Shown piece after piece: positions 1-7,063 of a stretch of DNA of 9,436 nucleotides (the stretch's first letter is position 1; each line of letters begins with the position of its first letter). The translations under genes were made by a program, and so were the position numbers. The DNA comes from Aliarcobacter sp. (lineage in GTDB: Bacteria > Campylobacterota > Campylobacteria > Campylobacterales > Arcobacteraceae), in contig JAGOHQ010000027.1 in the NCBI GenBank assembly GCA_017996075.1, forward strand, positions 1-9,436. Reading direction: 5' to 3'. The notes under the pieces are model-generated. The model had not been told where the DNA came from and searched no databases. It saw only the letters and a list, made by a program, of their open reading frames with translations.

Positions 1-31
1 CAATTGGAGATACTCTATTTTGTAATGGCAT
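1..31 (-). CDS. Start of a conserved MPLQNRV-type protein of unknown function (partial)
   Basis: Only the first ten codons lie in the window, reading MPLQNRVSPI from an ATG at 29-31; the gene continues beyond position 1. The start is supported by a good Shine-Dalgarno sequence (AAAGGGA, about 37-43) six bases upstream. From memory, MPLQNRV followed by S/D/T-P is the start of a widespread bacterial family of uncharacterised proteins; this is recognition of a short motif, not an alignment. The gene begins 17 bases after the hsdR stop codon on the same strand, with its ribosome binding site in that gap, so it is probably co-transcribed with hsdR. No function can be given. A chance ATG is the alternative, but the combination of SD, spacing and family-like start makes a real gene more likely. 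Confidence 0.6.
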   Translation of the reverse strand, partial: MPLQNRVSPI

Positions 32-48
32 TATTATCCCTTTTAAGT

Positions 49-2379
49 CTATTTATAAATCTCTTTTTGAAGCTCAAAATACTCATCTCTTATTTTAAAA
101 TCACCAAATGAAGCCATAAGTTCTCTTCTGTCAAATCCACTTTGTTCTATCAAAGTTGAAAGTTTATTTTCTTCTAGTTCTTTGAAGCCGTATTTGATAT
201 ATTTTTCTAGGATAAACTCTATAAAATCTTTTGCTTTTTCATTGTGATATTTTTCTATAAAGTTAGAGTTTTCAACTGCAATTGCTCTTTCATTTCTTGT
301 TTTTATATCAAGGTTAAAAGACAAGTGTGCTAATACATCGTAAATATCGCTATTAACTGCTTCAAAAATCTCTTTTAAATCTTCAAGTTGAGATTCATCG
401 ATGTTTATCTCTTTTAGTCTGTTTAGTAAATCTTTTCTGTGAGCTGGATTACTCCAAATATCTCTCAAACCTTGTTCATCATTGTAAAACTTACCCAAAA
501 TTCCAATTAGCAATTCTAAATATTCATCTGTTTTAAGAGGTCGTCCATCATCTCCAACATAAGTTGTTTCTATATTGATTACTTTAAGTTTTTTACCTTT
601 TATATCTATTGTTACTTTTTCTTTAGGAGGAATTGGTGGTTCTATTTCTCCACCTCCACCAGTTGTACCATCTTCACCATTTCCACTATCTGTTGGCTTT
701 GGTGGTTTGGGTTCATCAATAGGCTCAGCAACACCATCCCATCTATCATCATAAAATAGATTTGTAGCTCCCACAAAATCTATGATTGTAAAAAAGTCTT
801 TTCCCTCAAAAACTCTTGTTCCTCGACCTATTATTTGTTTAAACTCTGTCATTGATTTAATAGGTGCTGTTAAAACTACATTTCGCACATTTTTAGCATC
901 AACTCCAGTTGTTAGCATTTTAGAGCTTGTAATAATTGCTGGAATATCTTTATCATTGTTTTGAAAGTCTTCTAAAAAGTTTCTTCCTACATCTCCCTCA
1001 TCAGATGTAACTCTTACACAATAATTATTATCTTTTACACTTTTAAATTTATCAATTGCTATTTTCATATCTGATGCGTGTTTTTGATTTACACAAAAGA
1101 TGATTGTTTTATCCATAGGATTTATATTTTCTAGGATTGTTTTTGCGATTAGTTCTGTTCTTTTGGGGATTATTACTTCCCTTTCAAACTTCTCAAGTTC
1201 AATTATCTGTTTATCTAACTCACCAGTTATAATATCATTTGGGTCAAATTTATATTCATCTATATTTGTTTTGATTCTTTTTACTTTGTATGGTGTCAAA
1301 AATCCATCATTGATTCCATCTTTTAGTGAATACTCATAAATTGGGTCACCAAAGTATTTGTAAGTATCTCCATTATCATCTCTTTTTGGAGTAGCAGTAA
1401 GTCCTAGATGAACTGCACTTGAAAAGTGATTTAATATATCTTTCCACGAACTCTCATCATTTGCACTTCCTCTGTGACACTCATCAATGATAATCAAATC
1501 AAAAAAGTTTGATGGATATTGTTTATAATATGCAGTTACATCATCTTCAGATTCTTCTTCTGTGGTTTCAATGACTCTATTTTTATTTTCAGCTATTGAT
1601 TGATATATTGCAAAAAAGATATTTGCGTTAGTTGGAACTTTTCCACCTCGTTTTTTTATCTCTTTACCATTTAATCTAATGATCTCTTTTTCAAGAGGAT
1701 TGAATGTATTATAAGCTTGGTCTGCAAGAACATTTCTATCAGCTAGGAATAAAATCTTGGGTCGTCTATCACTTCCATCTTTACTCCATTTTGAAGCAAA
1801 AAGTCTATAAACAATTTGAAATGCAATATATGTTTTTCCTGTTCCTGTTGCAAGAGTTAGAAGAATTCTATCTTTACCACTTGCTATTGCTTCAATACTT
1901 TTTTGAACTGCGATTTGTTGATAAAATCTTGGTTTCATATTGCCTTCAATATGAAATGGACAAGTGATAGTTTGCTCTTTTTTAGTATCTATTTGTCCGA
2001 ACTTTTTATTGAAAAGTTCATCGGGAGTTGGATAATTTTCTACCCATCTTCCACTTCCCTCAATCAAAGAGTGTTCATAGATTTTATCTCCATTTGTAGC
2101 ATATACAAAGTCAATTTTTAGTTTTTGAGCATAATTTATAGATTGTTGAAGTCCATCAAGTGGGTCTTTAGTTTGGGCTTTTGCTTCAATGATTGCTAGA
2201 TTTGTGTTTTTATAAGTTAGAAGATAATCTACAAAATATCTCTTACCTCGTTTATTACCTATTAGTTTCCTACCATCTGTGAAATAATATTCTCTTACTA
2301 TATTATTTTCACTCCAACTAGACTCTTTTATTTTTGGGTCGATTAGTTTTACACGAGTATCAGATTCACTATAAGCCAT
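49..2379 (-). CDS. hsdR: Type I restriction enzyme R subunit (HsdR, EcoEI/EcoAI-like)
   Basis: This is the motor and nuclease subunit that, with HsdM and HsdS, translocates and cuts unmodified DNA. At 776 aa it has the usual length for EcoEI-type R subunits and looks intact. Residues about 1-130 form the nuclease domain, with D51 and E65-A-K67 fitting the PD-(D/E)xK site. The helicase motor follows: Walker A ATGTGKT at 177-183, DECH at 299-302, LTAT at 327-330, a TTGVD segment near 490-494 and QIIGRGTR at 515-522. A Pro/Gly-rich linker (about 553-588) leads to a helical C-terminal part (about 600-770) matching the EcoEI_R_C type. The ATG is fixed by an in-frame TGA six bases upstream; its SD (GGA) is weak. 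It is the first gene of its transcript, and no hsdM or hsdS is visible. A solitary or defence-related SF2 helicase-nuclease is less likely. Confidence 0.93.
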   Translation of the reverse strand: MAYSESDTRVKLIDPKIKESSWSENNIVREYYFTDGRKLIGNKRGKRYFVDYLLTYKNTNLAIIEAKAQTKDPLDGLQQSINYAQKLKIDFVYATNGDKIYEHSLIEGSGRWVENYPTPDELFNKKFGQIDTKKEQTITCPFHIEGNMKPRFYQQIAVQKSIEAIASGKDRILLTLATGTGKTYIAFQIVYRLFASKWSKDGSDRRPKILFLADRNVLADQAYNTFNPLEKEIIRLNGKEIKKRGGKVPTNANIFFAIYQSIAENKNRVIETTEEESEDDVTAYYKQYPSNFFDLIIIDECHRGSANDESSWKDILNHFSSAVHLGLTATPKRDDNGDTYKYFGDPIYEYSLKDGINDGFLTPYKVKRIKTNIDEYKFDPNDIITGELDKQIIELEKFEREVIIPKRTELIAKTILENINPMDKTIIFCVNQKHASDMKIAIDKFKSVKDNNYCVRVTSDEGDVGRNFLEDFQNNDKDIPAIITSSKMLTTGVDAKNVRNVVLTAPIKSMTEFKQIIGRGTRVFEGKDFFTIIDFVGATNLFYDDRWDGVAEPIDEPKPPKPTDSGNGEDGTTGGGGEIEPPIPPKEKVTIDIKGKKLKVINIETTYVGDDGRPLKTDEYLELLIGILGKFYNDEQGLRDIWSNPAHRKDLLNRLKEINIDESQLEDLKEIFEAVNSDIYDVLAHLSFNLDIKTRNERAIAVENSNFIEKYHNEKAKDFIEFILEKYIKYGFKELEENKLSTLIEQSGFDRRELMASFGDFKIRDEYFELQKEIYK

Positions 2380-2382
2380 ATT

Positions 2383-2391
2383 TCAATCCAT
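2383..2391 (-). promoter_or_regulatory. Two-codon upstream ORF overlapping the weak hsdR ribosome binding site
   Basis: Just before the hsdR start, the minus strand reads ATG-GAT-TGA-AAT-ATG, where the last ATG is hsdR. The only SD-like bases for hsdR (GGA, 2387-2389) lie inside this two-codon frame. The in-frame TGA proves the hsdR reading frame cannot extend further upstream. Whether the mini-frame is translated is unknown; a low translation rate for HsdR is an inference. Confidence 0.4.
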
Positions 2392-2409
2392 TGTTTTAAT
2401 AATAGATAT

Positions 2410-2431
2410 ATTATAGCTTTTTAATATTATA
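2410..2431 (-). promoter_or_regulatory. Candidate hsdR promoter (two TATAAT boxes)
   Basis: The minus strand has two exact TATAAT hexamers, at 2426-2431 and 2410-2415, spaced 16 bases apart and 31-52 bases upstream of the hsdR ATG. Neither has a good TTGACA at the right distance, but weak -35 boxes are usual in Campylobacterota. The region is so AT-rich that one or both could be chance. The groEL terminator upstream implies that hsdR needs its own promoter here. Confidence 0.45.
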
Positions 2432-2530
2432 GAGAAATAATTATGTAGTTATTTTTTAGTATTTTAAAGTTTATGTGTTAGATTGAATTTATAAAAAATA
2501 GATTTCCAATTATTGTAATCTTATTCAGAT

Positions 2531-2546
2531 ACAACTACATAGTTGT
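2531..2546. repeat. Short palindrome, 7-base arms
   Basis: ACAACTA (2531-2537) and TAGTTGT (2540-2546) are perfect inverted copies separated by two bases. The two-base spacer suits a protein operator better than an RNA hairpin. The related octamer TGTAGTTA lies about 90 bases away on each side, at 2444-2451 and 2623-2630. No binding protein can be named, and AT-rich chance matching is possible. Confidence 0.35.
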
Positions 2547-2664
2547 TTCGATGAGTTTATTTTTTCTAAATTTTTGTATTTTTTTTCTAACTGAGAATAT
2601 ACTTTTACTTAATTTTGTTGTTTGTAGTTAAAAATTTTCAAATTTATATGAGGTAACTTGTGAG

Positions 2665-2705
2665 TTAAAAAATAGGAAGACCATCGATTTTATCGATAAT
2701 CTTCC
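2665..2705 (-). terminator. Strong intrinsic terminator after groEL
   Basis: Read on the minus strand, the transcript after the groEL stop forms a 14-pair stem (2675-2705) with an AAA loop. Outer arms GGAAGA/TCTTCC and inner arms ATCGAT/ATCGAT are perfect, joined by two U-G wobbles. The stem is followed directly by TATTTTTTAA (2665-2674), a usable U-tract. It lies 33 bases past the groEL stop and closes the groES-groEL transcript before hsdR. Confidence 0.85.
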
Positions 2706-2716
2706 TTGAGGAAGAT
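2699..2716 (-). other. Hairpin competing with the groEL terminator
   Basis: On the minus strand, ATCTTCC (2710-2716) can pair with GGAAGAT (2699-2705) around a four-base TCAA loop. The second arm is the same segment that forms the 5' arm of the terminator stem, so the two structures exclude each other, as in an attenuator. The terminator stem is twice as long and should win by strand displacement, so a regulatory role is only a possibility. Confidence 0.45.
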
Positions 2717-2738
2717 GTATAAAGACTAAGTATTTGTC

Positions 2739-4385
<1,647 letters not shown>

Positions 4386-4441
4386 TTATATACATTTTAA
4401 TTTATTAAACTTTTAAAAAATCTACTTTCGTAAATTTATAA

Positions 4442-4699
4442 TTACATCACACCGATTACATTTTCAATATTTAAAACTAGATAATCATTTCCATCTAATT
4501 TTATTTCAGTTCCTCTATATTGTTCAAATACAATTGTATCTCCAACTTTTACATCTTCAACTTTGCTTCCAACCGCAACAACTTTAGCAGTTTGAGGTTT
4601 TTCTTTAGCATTATCTGGAATTATAATTCCACTTGCAGTTTTGTTCTCAACCTCAGTTCTTTCAACAAGAACTCTCTCACCTAGTGGTTTAAAATTCAT
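4442..4699 (-). CDS. groES: Co-chaperonin GroES (Hsp10)
   Basis: GroES is the heptameric lid of the GroEL folding chamber. The 85-aa product begins with [12 protein letters not shown] (residues 3-14), the conserved first strand of the family. The mobile loop that docks on GroEL is about 17-36, with the hydrophobic contact tripeptide I25-I26-I27. The rest matches the beta-barrel, including [14 protein letters not shown] (53-66). It is slightly shorter than the usual 94-97 aa of many bacteria, but complete at both ends. A clear AAGGA (4706-4710) lies six bases before the ATG. It is the first gene of the groESL operon, and its transcription should be repressed by HrcA at CIRCE and rise on heat or misfolding stress. 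Confidence 0.98.
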   Translation of the reverse strand: MNFKPLGERVLVERTEVENKTASGIIIPDNAKEKPQTAKVVAVGSKVEDVKVGDTIVFEQYRGTEIKLDGNDYLVLNIENVIGVM

Positions 4700-4747
4700 T
4701 TTTTTTCCTTTATTTTTTGTAATTAATTTTCTTTTGTAGCTTAGAAT

Positions 4748-4774
4748 TTAGCACTTGTAAATTCCAAGTGCCAA
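4748..4774 (-). promoter_or_regulatory. CIRCE operator (HrcA binding site)
   Basis: Minus strand TTGGCACTT - nine bases - AAGTGCTAA. The arms match the known CIRCE consensus (TTAGCACTC-N9-GAGTGCTAA) with the exact nine-base spacer; the arms pair with each other at eight of nine positions. It begins directly after the -10 box of the groES promoter, so it covers the expected transcription start. HrcA bound here should block initiation. hrcA itself is not in the window. Confidence 0.92.
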
Positions 4775-4803
4775 ATTTTATACAATTTTTTCTTTTTTGT
4801 CAA
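4775..4803 (-). promoter_or_regulatory. groESL promoter (sigma70-like)
   Basis: On the minus strand, a perfect -35 TTGACA (4798-4803) is followed after 17 bases by TAAAAT (4775-4780); TATAAA at 4777-4782 is an overlapping alternative with a 15-base spacer. A consensus -35 box is notable in this AT-rich, epsilon-type genome and implies high intrinsic strength held down by the adjoining CIRCE site. The -35 box starts about 20 bases after the ispA stop. Confidence 0.8.
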
Positions 4804-4823
4804 TAAACCTTTAGTCAAATATA

Positions 4824-5696
4824 CTAAGAGTTGTATTTTTTATGTCTGTTTATATAGTTTATTAGAAGTTCCCAAAGTGAATCTTTTAAATTTTTATCAA
4901 AACTATTCATAGTTTCTAAACACTTTGTAGCTAAATTATCAGCACTTTTTAAAGATTCTTCAAGCCCTAATAAATTTACGAAAGAGTTTTTCAAACTATC
5001 ATTTTTTGTAGTTTTTCCAGCAATTTCACTACTTTCAAGTTCATCTATAATATCATCTTGGATTTGGAAAAGAAGACCTATATCCAAACCAAAATTATAT
5101 AACTCTTCTTGTATTTTTTCATCATAATTTGAAATAATAGCACCCATTTTTAAACTTGATGCTATTAACTTTGCTGTTTTATGAATATGTAAAAACTCTA
5201 ACTTTTCAAGTTCCAATATTTGCTTTTCAAAGTAGCAATCTATTGCTTGACCAATAATCATACCATTTAATCCACCATTTTCAGCCAAAAGTTTAATTAG
5301 TTCTATTTTTATATCATTATGCAGTGATGAATTTGCTATTAGATTAAAACTCTCACTATTGAGAGCATCTCCAACTAAAATAGCTGTTACTTCATCATAT
5401 TTTTTGTGTAATGTAGTAAAACCTCTTCGTAAATCAGCATTATCCATTGAAGGTAAATCATCGTGAACTAAAGAGTATGTATGTAAAAACTCAACAGCAA
5501 GTGCCACTTTTAAACTATTTTCAACTAAAAGTGGTTTTTTTGAGTTTACAACACTTAAAAGAAGCATTGGTCGAAATCTTTTTCCACCAGCTTTTAACAT
5601 ATCTTGCATAGCATTTTCAAAATGTGGGTGAAAAGTATCTATTTTTGGAAGATTATTAAATAAATAATCCTCAAATTTTTCTAAAAGTTCTTTCAT
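4824..5696 (-). CDS. ispA: Short-chain polyprenyl diphosphate synthase (farnesyl diphosphate synthase type)
   Basis: This trans-prenyltransferase condenses isopentenyl diphosphate with dimethylallyl and geranyl diphosphate, most likely to farnesyl diphosphate, the precursor of undecaprenyl phosphate and quinone side chains. At 290 aa it has the normal length. GGKRFRP (37-43) is the diphosphate-binding start. The first Asp-rich motif is DDLPSMD (79-85) followed by RRG; this longer form with two extra residues, and Y74 upstream, are typical of bacterial FPP synthases. The second Asp-rich motif is DDIID (214-218), and the GK-T-KND segment follows at 227-233. The ATG directly abuts the TAG of the ybaB-like gene, and no strong SD is seen, so translation is probably coupled. 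Geranylgeranyl diphosphate as product cannot be excluded. Confidence 0.93.
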   Translation of the reverse strand: MKELLEKFEDYLFNNLPKIDTFHPHFENAMQDMLKAGGKRFRPMLLLSVVNSKKPLLVENSLKVALAVEFLHTYSLVHDDLPSMDNADLRRGFTTLHKKYDEVTAILVGDALNSESFNLIANSSLHNDIKIELIKLLAENGGLNGMIIGQAIDCYFEKQILELEKLEFLHIHKTAKLIASSLKMGAIISNYDEKIQEELYNFGLDIGLLFQIQDDIIDELESSEIAGKTTKNDSLKNSFVNLLGLEESLKSADNLATKCLETMNSFDKNLKDSLWELLINYINRHKKYNS

Positions 5697-6026
5697 CTAT
5701 TTTTGACCTAAATTTCCTAATCCACCTAAATTTCCCATCAAACTCATAGCCATTCTTTTTTTATTCTCTTCGCTTTGTTTTATAATATCATTCATACAAG
5801 ATATTAGTAAAATTTGAAGTGAATCTTTATCTTCAAGAAGTGAGTCATCAATTTTCAAATCAACAACTTCAGAGTTTCCATTTATTGAAATCTCGACCAT
5901 TCCTCCACCAGCTTTTGCTGTAAAAAGGTTTTGAGAACTTTTTTCTTGTTGCTCTTTAGCCATATCTTGGAATTTATTTAACATATCACCAAGATTTAAA
6001 TTTTTTAAATCAATACCATCAAACAT
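5697..6026 (-). CDS. YbaB/EbfC-family nucleoid-associated protein
   Basis: Family members are small dimeric proteins that bind DNA and coat the nucleoid. The N-terminal helix (about 7-32) is rich in K, Q and M, followed by the typical strand pattern with [12 protein letters not shown] near 39-50 and [12 protein letters not shown] at 53-64. A long helix and a Gly/Leu/Asn-rich tail (about 94-109) follow. I chose the ATG at 6024-6026 (109 aa): AGG-TGG at 6032-6037 is well spaced for it, while the GTG at 6033-6035 lies within that site. The start overlaps the end of panD by eight bases (ATGTTTGA), indicating translational coupling; the stop touches ispA's ATG. In many bacteria ybaB sits beside dnaX and recR, so this panD-ispA context differs. 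DNA binding is inferred from the family. Confidence 0.85.
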   Translation of the reverse strand: MFDGIDLKNLNLGDMLNKFQDMAKEQQEKSSQNLFTAKAGGGMVEISINGNSEVVDLKIDDSLLEDKDSLQILLISCMNDIIKQSEENKKRMAMSLMGNLGGLGNLGQK

Positions 6027-6402
6027 AGTTACCACCTACTAAATCATTTGTAATAAGTTCAATATTGTTTTTGTCATCTACTAACACAACAGTTGGCTTA
6101 TAATTTTTCAACTCTTCTTCGCTATATGTTGCATACGCTATTACAATTATTTTATCACCAATAGCTACTTTTCTTGCTGCTGCACCATTTAGACACATAT
6201 CTTTTTTACCAAACTCACCTTTTATTACATAAGTTTGAAATCTCTCACCATTATTAATATTTACAATATCAACTTTTTGCCCAACTCTAAGATTACTAGC
6301 TCTCATTAACTCTTCATCAATAGTAATTGAACCAACATAGTTTAAATTTGCATCGCTAACAGTCGCTCTATGAATTTTGCTGTATAACATTTCAAAAGTC
6401 AT
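6019..6402 (-). CDS. panD: Aspartate 1-decarboxylase proenzyme
   Basis: PanD decarboxylates L-aspartate to beta-alanine, the precursor of pantothenate and coenzyme A. It is a pyruvoyl enzyme that cleaves itself between G24 and S25, both present here, the serine becoming the pyruvoyl group of the alpha chain. Other active-site residues are in place: K9, Y58 and N72 (within LNGAAARK, 71-78). At 127 aa it is the usual length. A good AAAGGA (6411-6416) lies before the ATG, and an exact TATAAT at 6434-6439 supplies a promoter, so panD heads the panD-ybaB-ispA cluster. No other pan genes are in the window. PanZ-type maturation factors are not expected outside enteric bacteria. Confidence 0.98.
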   Translation of the reverse strand: MTFEMLYSKIHRATVSDANLNYVGSITIDEELMRASNLRVGQKVDIVNINNGERFQTYVIKGEFGKKDMCLNGAAARKVAIGDKIIVIAYATYSEEELKNYKPTVVLVDDKNNIELITNDLVGGNYV

Positions 6403-6433
6403 TTAGAAAATCCTTTATTATTTTTTCAAAGCT

Positions 6434-6439
6434 ATTATA
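6434..6439 (-). promoter_or_regulatory. -10 box for the panD-ybaB-ispA operon
   Basis: An exact TATAAT on the minus strand (with G just before it) lies 31 bases upstream of the panD ATG. No clear TTGACA is found 17 bases further; TAGTTTT near 6457-6463 is the best fit. This is common for Campylobacterota promoters. Confidence 0.6.
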
Positions 6440-6453
6440 CTATACTAATTTAT

Positions 6454-6459
6454 TATAAA
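6454..6459 (+). promoter_or_regulatory. -10 candidate for the cyclophilin gene
   Basis: TATAAA on the plus strand lies 21 bases before the ATG, giving a very short leader that just includes the AAAGGA site (6468-6473). TATACT occurs twice in tandem slightly upstream (6436-6441 and 6441-6446) and could be used instead. The two divergent promoters share one 78-base region, so their polymerase sites overlap. Confidence 0.4.
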
Positions 6460-6480
6460 ACTAAATTAAAGGAAAAAACT

Positions 6481-7029
6481 ATGAAAAAGATTATATTTGC
6501 ATTTTTATCTTTTGCACTTTTTTTATTTGCAAATGAAGATACAAAAAAAGATCCAATTGCTATTTTTGATACATCTAAAGGTATTGTAAAAGTAGAATTA
6601 AAACCAAAACTAGCTCCAAAAGCTGTTGAAAATTTTATTGGTTTAGCAAAAAAAGGTTACTATGATGGGCAAATTTTTCACAGAGTTATAAAAGGATTTA
6701 TGATTCAAGGTGGTGATCCTACTGGAACAGGAGCTGGTGGAGAGTCTATTTGGAATAAAAGTTTTGAAGATGAGTTTGCACCAAATGCAGTTTTTGATAA
6801 ACCATTTATTTTAGCAATGGCAAATAGAGGTAAAAATACAAATGGAAGTCAATTCTTCATAACAACAGCTCCAACATACTGGTTAAATGGAATGCACACA
6901 ATTTTTGGATATGTAATTAGTGGGAAAGAGGTTGTAAAAGATATTGAAAATGTAAAAACAAATGGAAGAAGTGCTGGTGATAAGCCTTTAGAAGATGTTA
7001 AAATAAATAAAATTACAATAGAAGATTAA
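6481..7029 (+). CDS. Exported cyclophilin-type peptidyl-prolyl cis-trans isomerase
   Basis: The enzyme speeds cis-trans isomerisation of Xaa-Pro bonds in folding proteins. A signal peptide is clear: K2-K3, a hydrophobic stretch at 4-17, and likely cleavage after A17, so it should work in the periplasm as a soluble protein. The cyclophilin core (about 25-180) shows FHRVI (66-70) with catalytic R68, F73, Q76 in MIQGGDP, MANRG (113-117), GSQFFIT (122-128), W134-L135 and H139. W134 matches the tryptophan that contacts cyclosporin in human CypA. At 182 aa it is a single-domain bacterial cyclophilin of PpiA type. AAAGGA lies seven bases before the ATG. It is the only plus-strand gene, divergent from panD and convergent with cheW, so probably monocistronic. 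Confidence 0.95.
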   Translation: MKKIIFAFLSFALFLFANEDTKKDPIAIFDTSKGIVKVELKPKLAPKAVENFIGLAKKGYYDGQIFHRVIKGFMIQGGDPTGTGAGGESIWNKSFEDEFAPNAVFDKPFILAMANRGKNTNGSQFFITTAPTYWLNGMHTIFGYVISGKEVVKDIENVKTNGRSAGDKPLEDVKINKITIED

Positions 7030-7042
7030 AAAATTAAAAGTG

Positions 7043-7063
7043 GAGGATTAAAAATTAATCCTC
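7043..7063 (-). terminator. Hairpin terminator between the convergent cyclophilin and cheW genes
   Basis: GAGGATTAA (7043-7051) and TTAATCCTC (7055-7063) form a perfect nine-pair stem with an AAA loop. Half of the stem is the last codons and stop of cheW (stop at 7055-7057). Read on the minus strand, ACTTTTAATTTTTT follows after one extra base, a fair U-tract; on the plus strand what follows is less T-rich. It probably ends the cheW transcript and may weakly serve the opposing gene too. Confidence 0.65.

Larger units (their letters stand above)
2380..2738. other. AT-rich gap between hsdR and groEL
   Basis: This 359-base stretch has no supported gene. Its right end (2665-2716) carries the groEL terminator and a competing hairpin. 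Its left end (2383-2431) carries the hsdR promoter candidates and leader. The middle is AT-rich, with one short palindrome (2531-2546) and the octamer TGTAGTTA at 2444-2451 and 2623-2630. The plus strand has a 26-codon hydrophobic frame at 2551-2631 with no SD. I could not recognise a gene remnant, tRNA or attachment-site repeat in it. Confidence 0.7.

Noticed and set aside
782..2121. Several plus-strand frames of 60-87 codons opposite hsdR
   Set aside because: All lie within the intact hsdR gene, overlap each other, are rich in Phe/Leu/Ile/Ser as expected from antisense AT-rich coding DNA, and lack start signals.
2551..2631. 26-codon hydrophobic plus-strand frame in the gap, a possible small membrane toxin
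   Set aside because: No SD precedes its ATG and no promoter is clear. An F/L-rich composition is what random AT-rich DNA gives.
2720..2738. AAGAC/GTCTT repeat around the groEL stop as a separate structure
   Set aside because: A five-pair stem with a nine-base loop is within chance, and the real terminator is just downstream.
4804..4823. Weak hairpin TTAGT/ACTAA after ispA as a terminator
   Set aside because: Only five A/T-rich pairs, a seven-base loop and no U-tract after it.
6033..6035. GTG as the start of the YbaB-like gene, three codons upstream of the chosen ATG
   Set aside because: The GTG lies inside the SD-like AGGTGG itself, whereas the ATG at 6024-6026 is correctly spaced from it.
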